A stretch of 64,000 nt of DNA from Macrothele yani (GCA_039090855.1 CM077006.1:45269336-45333335); one strand, 5' to 3'; shown: positions 1 through 11,540, counted from the first letter of the stretch. Notes: generated by a model from the letters alone, not told the origin. Made by a program: numbers and translations.

Positions 1-571
1 AAATAAAAAAGGGACATTCATTTACACTTCCTTGTGGATAAACTGTGCATTATTTGAACTAGGAAGTTTGTGTGTGTAAAATAGTTTTTGGATGGTAAAA
101 GGCATCCAAAGGGAGAAATTTTGCAGTCAGATTTTTAGAATTAATGATGTGGATCAAAATATATGTCAAAGTTTAATAGTCCCTGCATTTGGACCCCTTA
201 ATGTCAAAATAATGCATCAGAAAAAAAAAGTCCGAAAGGTATGGATATTTATTCTTACCGTCTAAACCTTCTACTGTGAAAAAAATTCAAATCAGACTAA
301 TAGGTGAAGAGATACTGTGCATGCAGGCAGACATGGTGATACTATAAGCACACACATTTTTCCATAAGGAAGAGGATTTAATTTCATCAGATTTTTTTAT
401 TCTAATAAAAGATGTCATTAGTTCTGAGTTGGATGTTTAATTCATTATGTGTATTTCAAATTTTTCTTTTAGTGCTTTATTCTGTAAGTGTGCTGAAAAT
501 ATTTGCTACATTGAAATGTCTGGAGCTCAATTTTTAATAACAATTTTTAATCGAGCACATTATTCCAACAG

Positions 572-817
572 AGACATTTCTGTGTGTTTGCCATTCCTCC
601 AATGTCTGCTGAATCACTGAAAACTATTTTTGGAAGTATCCTAAGGGAACATCTGAACAGAATTATTCCTGAATCAGCTGCTGGGTTCAAAACTTCTAGT
701 CATCTTCTGGTGACCTCAGCCATTGCTTTGCATGAGAAGGTGTGCACCACTTTTTACCCCACAGCTCTGAAATTTCACTACTGTTTTAATCTCAGGGATT
801 TAGCAAATGTGTTCCAG
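572..817 (+). CDS. Axonemal dynein heavy chain, exon 1 in window (end of AAA3)
   Basis: First visible exon of an outer-arm axonemal dynein heavy chain, the ATP-driven motor of cilia and flagella. The acceptor is ...aacAG at 570-571 and the donor CAG|GTAATG after 817. Both ends are phase 0, giving 82 codons starting R-H-F-C. The hallmark FHY-FNLRDL segment near the end marks the close of AAA3 and is shared by the DNAH9/11/17 group. No start codon is expected, because upstream exons lie outside the window. The next residues of the family (G-L-L-F) are found at 10651, so intron 1 is about 9.8 kb. Family assignment comes from recognised motifs, not an alignment. Confidence 0.9.
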
Positions 818-930
818 GTAATGACTCTGTTTTGTTCACCTAAAATGTATTTACTATGTAGCATGTATTAGTTGTTCTGCATTAATTCCTTTCATAGGCA
901 CTGGATTCTCCAAATTCCAATGGGAGCTTA

Positions 931-1007
931 ACCAGTTTGCACCATCAAAAGAGGGTAATTATGGGTTTACAAAATACCAGTTGCACCATCAAAAGAAGGT
1001 AATTATG
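931..1007 (+). repeat. Direct repeat bordering a Penelope fragment
   Basis: A segment of about 32 bases (931-963) is repeated at 976-1007 with one base missing and one substitution. The second copy runs directly into a GIY-YIG coding fragment. This could be a slippage or template-switch scar at the 5' end of the inserted retroelement. Confidence 0.6.
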
Positions 1008-1282
1008 ACAATAAGTTATACATTGGAAGTACAAAAAGAAATTTAAATATCAGGTTGAAAGAACATCTGGACAATTGGAATAAAAAACAGGCAAAAACAT
1101 CTTTGATACAATACTATATGGAAAATAATACGGAGCATGATTGGGTTAATATAAAACATCTCACATCCCATAGCACCCACAAACAGATCCTTATTTCCAA
1201 GGCCATTATGATCGAAAAACAAAAATATCCAAATGTAATAATAATAGTCCATATGACCTATCATATGCATGGACATTTCTAG
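1007..1282 (+). pseudogene. Penelope-like element fragment, GIY-YIG endonuclease domain
   Basis: The frame from 1007 reads D-N-K-L-Y-I-G-S-T-K-R-N-L then R-L-K-E-H-L. This is the second half of a GIY-YIG nuclease core (Y-I-G-S-T, conserved Arg, E-H). Animal Penelope-like retroelements carry such a domain C-terminal to their reverse transcriptase, where it nicks target DNA. Only the endonuclease part is present. The reverse transcriptase is missing and the frame stops at 1282. The same domain appears with RT remains at 12048-13212, so this is a 5'-truncated relative. The 500 bases downstream may be its 3' untranslated tail, but I see no hammerhead-like core there. Confidence 0.7.
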
Positions 1283-1948
1283 TTGACCAAGAAGAAAAAC
1301 GAAAGAAAAAAGCAAAAAATTATAGGGAAGACCAAACGGATTGATATGACAGAACACCAACAGATGGCCTGCAACAGGGCATGCGCAATGACTACTACAA
1401 TGTAGAAGCAGAGCATGTCTTGGCAAGAAACCGACGTGGCATAGATGACTAGGCAGTTGTGGCAGGAACATCGCCGACCACTGACAAAGATTGCGACTTC
1501 AGCTGTTGAAACACGTATGGAATGACTGGGAAAGTGTGTGTGAACAACAGAAGCATATCTGAAAGTTTTTTGAAGGATTCGTCATTGCCTTTTTGGGGTT
1601 CGGTTTTTTATCATAATCTTATTCAGATTTTATTCCGATTTATGTTTGAATTTTATTCCGATTTTTATTTGAATTTTAAGGGCTTTTACTTCATTCTAGT
1701 TCATACTAATTTGTTGAATAAGGAATATAGGTTTGTCTAGCTTATGCCCATATCATCTAATAGGCAATATATATTGCGTGAACATCAAGCAGCTAGCACG
1801 AAGTCCACGAAGAACGAAGGTGAGTTAACACTTTCGCATGGTTTTTTAAGAAACTCCCTTACATAATTGTGCACAGTGCCTTCCATAGTCACAAACGAAG
1901 AATTTCAATGTGTGAAACAGAAAATATAAGAAGAACGAAATATATTCT

Positions 1949-2117
1949 TTCCGAAGATGACAATCCGATTTTTGGCGTAAATGTGACAAAGATGACAAGT
2001 CAGATAATATCTGAAAACTTGAAAATTTTTTCATCGTCCTGGAGCGGGACTTGAACCCGCGTCTCCCAGAAAACGCCTAGGTATGCTAACCACTACACCA
2101 CCCAGAATGACCAAGTC
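1949..2117 (-). mobile_element. tRNA-derived SINE, minus strand (family 1)
   Basis: Read on the minus strand, 2117-2040 has a tRNA-like head with an A box (TGGTGTAGTGGTTAGCA) and a B box (GGTTCAAGTCC), the internal RNA polymerase III promoter. It resembles a Glu/Asp-type tRNA. The body runs to about 1949 and ends near CTTCGGAA. The head could be taken for a tRNA gene, but the body also occurs a second time at 2284-2366, which points to a SINE. No clear target duplication was found. Confidence 0.65.
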
Positions 2118-2283
2118 TCAAATTTCCAATCAATTTGAATCCAACCATCACAGGACTCGCCAGTCGAAGCAACCGGCACTCACGCCAAGCAAATCTGGAG
2201 GTCAACAATCCCACCCCGTGACCGCCCGGAGAAGCAGACAAATCACGAAAGAAATACGGGATTACGCCATACAATACAAATTC

Positions 2284-2366
2284 CGAAGATGACAATCCGA
2301 TTTTTGGCGTAAATGTGACAAGGATGGCAAGTCAGATAATATCTGAAAACTTGAAAAATTTTCAAA
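2284..2366 (-). repeat. Second copy of the SINE body without its tRNA head
   Basis: About 80 bases match 1951-2030 with few changes. On the minus strand the tRNA head should lie just upstream, at about 2370-2450. Instead the sequence switches to the truncated endonuclease of the LINE at 2367. The junction looks like a LINE 5' end joined to, or inserted at, a SINE. Confidence 0.6.
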
Positions 2367-5300
2367 AATTTTTCCATCAGACCTGCTTTCAGTTCGAGGC
2401 TACAGTGCGTATCGGACAGATAATGCATCGGGAGACATCGCCTGTGGGAGAGTCGCTATTCTTGTCCCTCACAGTGTTCTGGTGTCTTCCGCTGCAATAT
2501 CCACAACTTTGCAGGCCATGGCGGTGTGAATATCTGTGCCTGGGCCTCTTACTGTCTGCAGTGTCTATCTGCCGCCGGACGAGAACGTAAGCATCTCTGT
2601 TCTGGAGAGATTGGTTGATCAACTGCCTTCACCCTTTCTTTTACTGGGTGACTTCAATGCTCATAATCATTTGTGGGGTAGTGTCAGCATCAGCACGACA
2701 GGTCGTCGCATAGAGTCTCTTCTGTCCTCAGCCTCTTTGTGCCTTTTTAACACCGGTGCTGACACGTACTTCCATGAGCTGACAAGATCCTTCAGTGTGA
2801 TCGATTTGACCTTGGGATCACCATCGATTATTGCTGATTGGTCGTGGACGGTGTGTAACGACCTCCACGGGAGCGGCCATTTTCCAATTGTCCTCTCGCA
2901 TCATCCGAACATGCCATCTTCTGCTTCCCGCTCTCCTCTGTGGAGGATGGAGCGTGCAAGATGGGCGGTCTTCACATCGTCCACAGTAATATCTTTTGCA
3001 ATAGTGACCCAAGAGTCAATCGACGCAGCTGTTCTTGAAGTCACACATTGCATTCTTCAGGCAGCTGATCTTTCTATACCCAAAACATCTATGACACTCT
3101 CCAGAAGTCCGAAGCCTTGGTGGATCCCTGAATGCGCAGCGGCTAGGAGAGCTCAACATAAGGCCTGGTCTATGTTTCAACGTTATCCAACCGATGCTAA
3201 TCTCATTGCATTCAAATGAGCAAAATCTTATGCTCGGTTGGTGCGTCGACGTAGCAAGAGGGAGTCTTGGATCCAGTATGTTTCATCTCTCACTTCACGT
3301 GCCAGTTCGAAAAGTGTGTGGGACAAGATTCATAAGATCCGGGGTAACTACAGCTCTCACCAGTTCTCCATTCTCGAGAGTAACGGCTGCACGTATGCTG
3401 AAGTCGGGGAGATTGCTGATTGTTTGGTGGAGGCGTTTGCCTCCGTGTCAAGTGACCTGGCATATCATTCTTCTTTTCAAAGAATAAAATCCACTGCGGA
3501 ACACCAAAGAATCTCCTTTGCACCTTTTCACGACACTGGATATAACTCCCCCTTCAGCATGGTTGAACTCAGGGTGGTTCTGCATCGGTCCGGTGCTACA
3601 TCTGTCGGTCCCGATGGCATCCACTATGACATGCTCCGTCATCTCTCGCAGTCGTTCTTGGAGAATCTCTTAATCTTGTATAATCGTATTTGGTCGGAGC
3701 ACAGTTTCCCGGAATCTTGGCGAAAAGCTTTTGTTCTGCCTTTTCCCAAACCTGGCAAGGATCCCAAGTCTCCTCTAGTTATCGTTCAATTGCTCTCACT
3801 AGCTGTCTGTGTAAAGTTCTTGAACGCTTGGTTAATTCCTGGTTAGTTCATTTTTTAAAATATCATCAAGTACTTTCACCATCACAAAGCGGCTTTCGCC
3901 GTCATCGTTCACCTCACGATCATCTCCTGCACCTTGAGACATCTGTGCGCGAGGCGTTCGTGTGTAGGCAGCACCTGGTGTCCGTTTTCTTCGATATTGA
4001 AAAAGCCTATGAACGAGCGTGGTGGCACGGTATTATCCGTGACCTCCACGCATGCGGATCACAAGGAAATCTTCCGACTTTCATCATTAATTTTCTTCAC
4101 AGTTGGGTGTTCCAGGTGTGCCTGGGTACGACGCTCTCGGCACCGTTCCATCAAGAACAAGGTGTTCCTCAAGGTTGCATTTTATCTGTCACATTGTTCA
4201 TCCTCCGCATTAATTGTCATTTCATAAATCTTCCTCCTGCGGTTTTGGCTACTGTTTATGTTGATGACTTGCACATTTTCTGCTTGTCATCAAGCATGCA
4301 TTTTATTGAAAGGCAGTTGCAGTCTGCCATTAATCAGATCTTTAAAGCGGCGAATAGCAATGGTTTCGCTCTTTCTCCCGACAAGACAGCGTGTGTTCAT
4401 TTTTGCCTGAGGCGTGGCCTCCATCCTGACCCAGAGCTGCATTTAGACCATGCAGCCATACCAGTTTTGCCGGAGACCAAGTTCTTAATCTGACCGTCGA
4501 CCGTGCGCACGTTCGGCGGCTCAAGATTTCCTGTCTGCGGGCTCTATCTATTCTTAAGATCCTTTCGAGAGTCTCGTGGGGCGCAGACAGGATGTCTTTG
4601 TTTCGAATTTACCATTCATTAATACGGTCGAAACTGTATTATGGTTGTATCGTGTATGGCTCTGCTCGTCGTTCCGTTCTCCGGCCTTTGGACACTATTC
4701 ACCATCAAGCACTGCGTCTTTGTTCGGGAGCATTTCGAACATCTCCAATTCCCAGCCTTTACGCTGACGCGAACGAACCATCGCTTGAATTACGCTGTCT
4801 GCAGCTGTCTGTTCAATTCTACTTGAAACTTAGATCTCTTCCAGACCATCCTTTATACGATGCAGTTTTTCATCCCCAGCATGCTCGTTTATTTGAGAAC
4901 CGGCCTTCGTGCATTTCAACTTTCGGTCTTCGTATGGCTGCCATAGCCTGTGATGTAGAGCTCGACTTGTCTCTTGTTGAAAAGACCAGGGGCTTTGGGG
5001 ATCCTCCATGGCACCCACTTGGTGTCATGGTTGATACCACCTTTACATCTTTCGAGAAATCCTCAACCCCTGCGTCAGTGTACCAGCAGCTCTTCGCTGA
5101 GCACCGTGCCCTCAATTCTGAATACACTCCCATTTTCACTGATGGCTCCAAGATGCATGGAGTCGTTGGATCCGCAACGTTTTGTATTGATGACGTCTCT
5201 GTTGCGCGGATCCCAGCTGAGGCCACAGTGTTTTCGGCGGAGATGCATGCTGTGTATTTTGCACTACTTCATGTTCAGTCGGGCTCTCATCAATGGGCTG

Positions 5301-5956
5301 CGGTGTGCACTAATTCTTTGAGTGTTTTACAGTCATTGTCGTCGTTGGACTGTTGTGACCACCCTTTTCTTTTTACCATACGAAGGCTTCTTTGTTCTTT
5401 GCTCGAGGCCAGTGTCCAGATACAATTTTGCTGGATTCCTGGGCATGTTGGAATCTCGGGTAACGAGTGTGCTGATGCGGCTGCTAGATCTGCTTCCTCT
5501 TTGGTCATCACACCCTTGCCACTGTTTCACCGGGATTTCCGCTTTATCATTCATGACCATATCAAGCGAACGTGGCAGGGTCTCCTGGGACCACCAGGAG
5601 GTGGAAAATAAACTGCATCGTATTAAACCTAATCTTGAAATTTGGAAATCCTCACATCATCGGAACCTTAGGGAGGAAGTGGTGCTTGCACGTCTCCGCA
5701 TTGGGCATTGGCGTTTCACTCACCGCTTTTTGCTGTGTGGCGACACTGCGCAGATGTGTGAGGTGAGCAATTGCCGACTCACTGTCACTCATCTTTGTGT
5801 AGTTGTGTTCGTTTTCGTGATGTGCGTTTTCATTTCTTTCATTCCCATTTGTTGACCGAGGACGCCACTGCGCTGCAGCGAATGCTAGGTGACCACTGCG
5901 ATACTGTCGCTGTCCTCTCATTTTTAAAACACATTGACTTTTTTAAACATATCTAG
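2367..5956 (+). pseudogene. LINE ORF2 remnant: endonuclease, RT, RNase H
   Basis: Endonuclease motif L-L-L-G-D-F-N-A-H-N lies near 2640. RT motifs include G-P-D-G-I-H (about 3610), G-F-R-R-H-R-S (about 3893), F-F-D-I-E-K-A-Y (about 3990), G-V-P-Q-G-C (about 4160) and the catalytic box Y-V-D-D (about 4258). RNase H starts at F-T-D-G-S-K (about 5136) and continues with A-E-M-H-A-V (about 5238). A Cys/His-rich knuckle follows near 5740-5800. The reading frame is interrupted by an in-frame TGA near 3217 and by frame changes near 3780, 4490 and 5590. The core residues look intact, so decay seems mild, but no complete protein can be made. Confidence 0.85.
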
Positions 5957-6217
5957 ATTTTAGCTCTATCATCATTCTCATTCCTCAGTTTTACTTAATC
6001 AGCTAGTTTTTAACCATTGTACCATGTTTTTAATACTGTTTGTTTCATTGTCTTTTTAGCCCTTCCATCATTCTCATTCTTCAGTTTTATTTGATCAGCC
6101 ATATTTTAAGCTTTATAGCACATTTTTAATACTGTTTGTTTGTCTGTCTTGTGTCTGGCGCTCTTTGGCCAAACATGGCTCTTGCGCCATAAAAATCAAA
6201 CAACCAACCAACCAACC
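2367..6217 (+). mobile_element. I-like non-LTR retrotransposon, 5' truncated
   Basis: Length is about 3.85 kb. Domain order is apurinic endonuclease, reverse transcriptase, RNase H and a C-terminal CCHC-type motif. It ends in a non-coding tail with GCGCCATAAAAATC and (CAAC)n at 6199-6217 instead of poly(A). Endonuclease plus RT plus RNase H on one ORF2 fits the I/Jockey group. The element starts inside the endonuclease domain, so ORF1 and the 5' end are missing. No target-site duplication was recognised. Confidence 0.85.
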
Positions 6218-6609
6218 CATTACATGTCATTTAGTGTATGATTTAATGGGTGATAGGATCTAATACCTGTGAGGGTATAAAATTAAGCATGCTTTTTAAA
6301 TTTTCATGCACACTTTTTACAGTTTTATGTATCTTTTGATCCCTTGAGGGACATATAATTGATATGCCACTGTATTCTATTTATGTGTGTCTCTATTGTG
6401 CATGTGTATGTATATATCATCTTTTCCTTCACCACTCTTATTATACAACTCTGAAACTGGAATTTGGATATATTTTATGAGCACAAGCACTTTATGTTGT
6501 TTTCATGGTGGTTTATGTTCTCATTACTGGATGAAGCACATAACCTTTGACCTTCCCCAAATGGACATCATAAGCTTTGTTCACAAGATATATTCTCATT
6601 GTATTAAAT
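6218..6609. other. Intron sequence, nothing recognised
   Basis: AT-rich stretch between the LINE tail and the SINE target duplication. No conserved coding frame or repeat was seen. Confidence 0.5.
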
Positions 6610-6622
6610 CGTTATGTAGAGA

Positions 6623-6932
6623 GGGCGGCGGGTGGCCTAGTGGGCAACGTTCGTGACTGCCACGGAAAAGACCTCAGGTTCGATCCCAGGCAGGTACGAA
6701 CGCTCGATCCACTAAATACCCGCCGTACGTTGGATGGGCACATTAAGCGTCGGAGCCCGGGTACTGGCCCCCGGTAATAAATAAGAGCGTCTTCCTTCTC
6801 CTTTCTACTTCGCTTCTGTGTCACTTTCCTATCGGGCACTCTAGCCCAAATCTCCTAGCTTCCTATTTCTAAGGGTTGTTTAAGACCTGGGGTCAGACAC
6901 TCCTTCCTAAAATCCTCTACAATGGAGCGGAG
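6623..6932 (+). mobile_element. tRNA-derived SINE with 13-bp target duplication (family 2)
   Basis: The head has an A box (TGGCCTAGTGG) and a B box (GGTTCGATCCC at about 6677). A GC-richer body of about 230 bases contrasts with the AT-rich intron. The 13 bases CGTTATGTAGAGA occur just before (6610-6622) and just after (6933-6945) the element, a clear target-site duplication from LINE-machinery insertion. No poly(A) is visible at the 3' end. Confidence 0.85.
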
Positions 6933-7149
6933 CGTTATGTAGAGAAGTTCTGGAAAGAAGGAAATTAGAATGCTATCCCACTAAGAATTCAAAAACTGCC
7001 AAGCTAAGTATTTTTTTGGGGGAAAGGGGGGCTACTTTTATTCTTATCAGTGACTTAATGAGTGCCTAGTCGTAGAGCACCCATGTAGTTGATGGCTATG
7101 ATTCCTTTTATTGTAGCTAAAATTTATGTTAAAGCATATTTTTTATATA

Positions 7150-7151
<2 letters not shown>

Positions 7152-7194
<43 letters not shown>

Positions 7195-7212
7195 GATGGA
7201 TGGACGGATGGT
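7152..7212 (+). repeat. (TG)n then (GGAT)n microsatellite
   Basis: About 20 TG units are followed by several GGAT/GGAC units. Confidence 0.9.
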
Positions 7213-7322
7213 ATTAGATATCTGGTGATCCTGTATTCACAACACTTAACATGCTTAATTTGTAGCTCTTGACATGTTTTGTGTGAACTATTATTGGTTA
7301 TCAATGGGCACGAATCTCTCTT

Positions 7323-7404
7323 AAAGAAATAATTTCTCATAAATACATGGAAGGTCATTGTATTTGCCTTCCATGTATTAATATATGAGAAAAATTATTT
7401 CTTC
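7323..7404. repeat. Inverted repeat, about 30-bp arms
   Basis: The arm at 7323-7353 (through ACATGGAAGG) pairs with 7367-7404 (from CCTTCCATGT) around a 12-base spacer, with small indels. The transcript could fold into a hairpin. It is probably the core of a small inverted-repeat element. Confidence 0.7.
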
Positions 7405-7591
7405 AGGGGAATTCGTTTCCCATTTATATTAATGATGTTCTCTGAAGCACTGGAACTATATCCATACATGGATATGAATGGGTCATTCATGCTAAGAAGA
7501 AGCATTGGATTGATTCTACTAGTACAAATCTGAATAGTATTTGAGTTTCTAAGCGACATCTTCTTAGTTTCAGTTGCTTGGAATTTCTTTG

Positions 7592-7663
7592 TCCTGGGTG
7601 GTGTAACAGTAGTATGCTTGAATGGTAATCAAGAGATGCCAGTTCAATTCCCACTCCAGGGTG
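7592..7663 (+). mobile_element. Degraded tRNA-derived SINE head (family 1)
   Basis: An A-box-like GGTGGTGTAACAGTAG and a B-box-like AGTTCAATTCC are spaced as in a tRNA. The following bases (GATGCAATTTTAAAGTTTTC) resemble the start of the family-1 SINE body at 2039 downward on the minus strand. Both boxes deviate from consensus, so this is likely an old copy. Confidence 0.5.
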
Positions 7664-8063
7664 ATGCAATTTTAAAGTTTTCTGAAGAGAGAGCTACATG
7701 GAAAATAGGTAAAATATGGCACTGTCATGCCGATAATACACTAATATGGAGTGTTTTTTAGGAGCATTCGCAATAATATGTACACCAAAGTGTCAATAAG
7801 TACAATTTGTCTTATAGTAGTGCATTAATGCTATTTGTCTAGTATTTTTCGAGCTGAATCTATGCTGTTGTAACTTAGAGTTGGTCTTAACAGTGATTTT
7901 CCTGTCACAGAGACAATGGTGACAGTTCCACAGAAGTAACTGTGACTTTAAACAGTGACAAAATCACCATTTATGACAGTGATGACAAAACTGTAATGGG
8001 GATTCTTTGAATAAAGCTCATGTTGAGAATTGACTTCCTAGTTTTTTAATTCAACTACTAATA

Positions 8064-8316
8064 AAAAACTTCTATTATGGGAATTCTTACTAGGAATTTT
8101 TTTATTTTAATTGCAAATTTTCGGAGAAAACTCTTCTCCTTCTTCAGGCTGTCTTTTCTTTTAATTGCAAATTTTGAGATGAAAAATAACCATAACTGTC
8201 AAGGTTAACCGTAACCATGATAGTGATGGCAAAAAGTGACAACAAAAGACAGCCCGAAGAAGAAGAGTTTTCTCCGAAAATTGCAGTTAAAATAAAGAAT
8301 TCCTGTAATAGAAATT
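8064..8316. repeat. Inverted repeat carrying hammerhead-like cores
   Basis: The arms at about 8064-8160 and 8246-8316 are reverse complements with mismatches. On the minus strand the left arm reads CTGAAGA (8147-8141), then a stem with GGAGAA/TTCTCC, then GAAA (8122-8119). The right arm on the + strand has CCGAAGA (8254-8260), a similar stem and GAAA (8276-8279). This layout matches the Penelope-type hammerhead-like motifs elsewhere in the window, but helices I and III are weak here. Confidence 0.45.
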
Positions 8317-8320
8317 TTTG

Positions 8321-8612
8321 AACTGTAATGGGATGTGAGTCACTGTTTTACTAGTATCAGTGTCAAAATCACTGTTTAAGACAGTGATGCCGGAACTGTA
8401 ACAGGATGGCAAGTGACCATCTTACTAATATCAGTGACAAAATCACCATTTAAGACAGTGATGACAGAACTGTAACAGGATGGCAAGTCACCATCTTACT
8501 AGTATCAGTGACAAAATCACTGTTTAGACAGTGATGACGGAACTGTAACAGGATGGCAAGTCACCATCTTACTAGTATCAGTGACAAAATCACTGTGTAC
8601 AACAGGAGTGAC
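8321..8612 (+). repeat. Tandem repeat, 73-74 bp unit, about four copies
   Basis: Units start at 8321, 8394, 8468 and 8541 with AACTGTAA and contain CACCATCTTACTAGTATCAG and GACAGTGATGAC. The same short motif GTGACAAAATCAC recurs upstream to about 7900, suggesting a longer decayed array. Confidence 0.85.
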
Positions 8613-9708
8613 CAATCAGTGATGGAAAGGCAAGTCAGACTTTTGTAAGAAAGCTTTTGCTTACAAATATCACACGAAGCCAAATTTTCATCTACGTCGG
8701 TAAAATAATTTCACATTTCACTGGATTTTCTGTGCTTGGCATTAGACATATTATTATGTTGAATGCTGAACAGCATCAACACTTTATTATCATTCACATC
8801 CATTCCTAAAGAATCCTCATGAAGAGACGAGCATGAAAAACTGGTTTCTTCTGAAGAAAGCTAGCATGACTAGTGACCTCTGTGATGTTTCAACAGAAAC
8901 GACATGTGACATGGTAACCTTGGAGCCCAAGCATTTCTCAAACATGCATAATGGTGACATTATTATCAGTAACTTTGGAACTGTTACTTTTTATCACTGG
9001 TCGCAACAGTGACGGTGATTTTTCAGTCATGACGAGAAAGTAAGAGTTACATCATTTCCTACCCATCTCTACTTGTAACCTTTCTTTAATGTGACTTTTT
9101 TGTGCATCTAGAAGACATGACTTTTTGCTGTTAATAGTTTTATCTGTGGGTGTTTTGAAAAATCCATATATATTTTTAATTCTTCTGAGTTCTGTATTCT
9201 CCATTAGTAGGTGTTTTTGTGTTTGCATTGTTTGTCTATAAAGTAACTCCAGTACTTGAAGGCATAAAGCATTTCTGCCATTGCAGTAAGTAAAGACCAA
9301 ATCAGATTAGCCAAGGCTGTTTTTATGAAAATAATGAACTACACAACTGTAACAATGGTAATGTCATAGAGCTTCCTACAGCATAGAAACTACTAATTTA
9401 AAGAGAAAAGAAATTAGTAAATGAATGCCACAAAAAAAAAAAAAAGGAAACCTCAAATTCAGTAGAGGGTGTCACAAAAACAGCAGTGGGAGCAGACCAA
9501 GAGTGACAGAGGCCCAGGTAATGGAAAACCAGTAGTCATCTCACTCTGATGTGAACAATGTCACATGAAAATTAGAAGGAAGAATGTTTGATAATGCCTA
9601 GAATGTAAACAAAACTTGTTGCATGACAAACAACTTTGAAATCTTGATTGGTCCAGTGACATGACCATTTTTATAATTTCCTTATTTTCAGGACTTTTGA
9701 AGAATATT
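8613..9708. other. Intron sequence, no feature assigned
   Basis: AT-rich with scattered copies of the CAGTGAC-like motif of the preceding array. CTGAAGA at about 8862 is followed by GAAAC at about 8896, but without a convincing helix II. Confidence 0.4.
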
Positions 9709-9722
9709 TAAATTGAAATTGG

Positions 9723-9940
9723 CCGCCCGGTGGCGCAGTGGTCTAAGCGATGGCCTCTGATCATTCATCCGAAAGGGGTGCAGGTTCGAATCCCGGTCAG
9801 GCATAGATGTTGTGTTTGTCTTACGGCACTGGCTTTCTCCCTTCCCTGGAACCAGTGACCCTAAATTAGGGATGGGCGACTGCTTATAGCCCATTGAGTT
9901 GCTCACGGTGGTCGTTAAACCTCCAATCAAAAAAAAAAAA
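9723..9940 (+). mobile_element. tRNA-derived SINE with poly(A) tail (family 3)
   Basis: A box TGGCGCAGTGGTC and B box GGTTCGAATCC (about 9783) form an intact-looking polymerase III promoter. The body includes GACTGCTTATAGCCC and a GGTGGTCGTTAAACC end, then about 13 A. ATTGAAATTG flanks both sides (about 9712-9722 and about 9941-9950), consistent with a target duplication. An old relative lies on the minus strand at about 40880-41110. Confidence 0.85.
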
Positions 9941-10650
9941 ATTGAAATTGAGCTAAAAGCTGAATATAATGCCATAATTGTTTACAAGATTCAGGAATGG
10001 ATTGGCTTATCAGGACACCAGGACATTTTCCTGTGAACCACTTGAGAAATAGCCCCATTTCTTGTTTTTTTTTTTTTTTTTGGATTTTTTGGAATGAATG
10101 AATAATTATTTTGGTATTTATGAATATAATAATTGTTGATTTCATTTGAGGTTTGTTACCTCCAAAAAGTCATTTCCTTCCTAAATACATAAATAAAGTT
10201 GCCTTCTATCGATGTTGGGCATTTGCTAAAAAGTGACATAGACGCTTAAAACTCCACTGTACTTAAGAAAAAACTAGTCCTCAACTTCACATCTCCTGAA
10301 TGGTCATTTTTTTTTTCATGCTTCAGTGTAGTTAAATTTGTTTGTGAACATTTGGCCTGGCATCAATGCTTGAAGCAATAGACCATCTGATGTTCCTTCA
10401 CCAGAAAAGTTCCAATCTATGTTTACCAAATTCACTGAAGCAGCAAGTACATTTTCTTTTATTGAAGACATGAAAGTAAAAATGGGAGATGTAAAAAGAA
10501 TTTTAAAGCAGTGATGTATGTGGTATGTAAACTTACTATGTTCCAACTCAAAATGCATTATATATGATGTCACAAAGAACCTTACATGTTTTACGTTAGA
10601 TAGATTGTTTTCTGTTTTAATTTGATTCTATTTTTTTGTAAAAAATTTAG

Positions 10651-10808
10651 GATTGCTCTTTAGCTCTGCAGAAAGTGTTTCTACAATAGATGATTTGATT
10701 AATCTGTGGTTACATGAGACCCAAAGAGTATACAAAGACAAATTGGTGGACAATGTAGATATTGAGAGGTTTGACAAATTACAGCTGGATATATTAAGAA
10801 GAAGTATG
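10651..10808 (+). CDS. Dynein heavy chain, exon 2 in window (AAA3-AAA4 linker)
   Basis: Encodes (G)LLFSSAE...LWLHETQRVYKDKL...FDKLQ, the segment that follows FNLRDL...FQ in beta-type axonemal dyneins. The L-W-x-H-E-x-x-R-V-Y-x-D-K-L motif is diagnostic. The acceptor TTTAG ends at 10650 and the donor ATG|GTAAGT follows 10808. The exon begins with two bases of the Gly codon, but exon 1 ends in phase 0, so one G is missing at this junction. Splicing as drawn would shift the frame. Confidence 0.88.
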
Positions 10809-10984
10809 GTAAGTATTAAATACACAATACTTCACAATAGTTTTTATGAATTTCTTTGTCATATAAATCCTGTACAGGATATTCGATTTCAGAAAACCAT
10901 TTTTTTATTATTCTATAAAAGGTCACAGCAGCTTGAGGAGGATTTCATAGTGCTGATGGATTATCAAAAATGTCCAAATGGCTG

Positions 10985-11540
10985 TATATGAAGTGCAATT
11001 GTTCCTACTCTGATGTACAGTAGTGAAACTTGGGTACTGCAGAACAGACACAGGAATCATTTGTATGCTGGATAAATGCATTGATTAAATACAGGGGGTT
11101 GTGGCAAGGCCTGTTATGATCATGTGTAGAACAAGGATCTGTTGCAGATATGTAGTATGAAGCAAAATGTTCTAGTAGGATATGTACAAATAGTTTGTGG
11201 TGGTTTGGCCATGTTTGAAGAATGATTGATAAGGTTCTGTCTGTGAGAATTTATTCGGCCACTATAGCTAGAAAGAAAGGTAGAGGAAAATCAAGAAAAC
11301 ATACGAGGACCAGATTGAGCGGTGCCTGCAAGAAAATAAAAATAATAATGAGTATGAAGTAAAAAAAATGTGGGAGACATATGACGGGTGTCAGTGAAGC
11401 TCAAACTGCTTGCCAAGATCTCCTTAAGTGGAAACATCTGATACGTCAGCAGAAAGTGAAATCTGATGCCATCAGTAACTTTGATTTGTCAGATGATCTT
11501 GCTTTGAGGGGCTAACCTCTAAATCTCAGGAGAACAGCTT
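10985..11540 (+). mobile_element. Tail of a non-LTR retrotransposon (LINE family B)
   Basis: Broken frames resemble the C-terminal region after an RT domain: I-V-P-T-L-M-Y-S-S-E-T-W, then a C-N-V-K-Q-N-like segment, a W-F-G-H-like segment and a K-G-R-G-K-S-like segment. The 3' untranslated end (GATGATCTTGCTTTGAGG then CTCAGGAGAACAGCTTA) is shared with the copy at 43730-44920, and its last part also with 41305-41620. All frames contain stops. Confidence 0.7.

Noticed and set aside
897..960. Possible next dynein exon after AG at 895
   Set aside because: The translated residues do not match the conserved G-L-L-F-S continuation, which is found at 10651.
2040..2117. Possible functional tRNA gene on the minus strand
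   Set aside because: A and B boxes are good, but the sequence continues into a body that occurs twice nearby, as in a SINE, and I could not pair a clean acceptor stem.
8862..8905. CTGAAGA...GAAAC as another hammerhead-like motif
   Set aside because: No stable helix II and no helix I pairing could be found.
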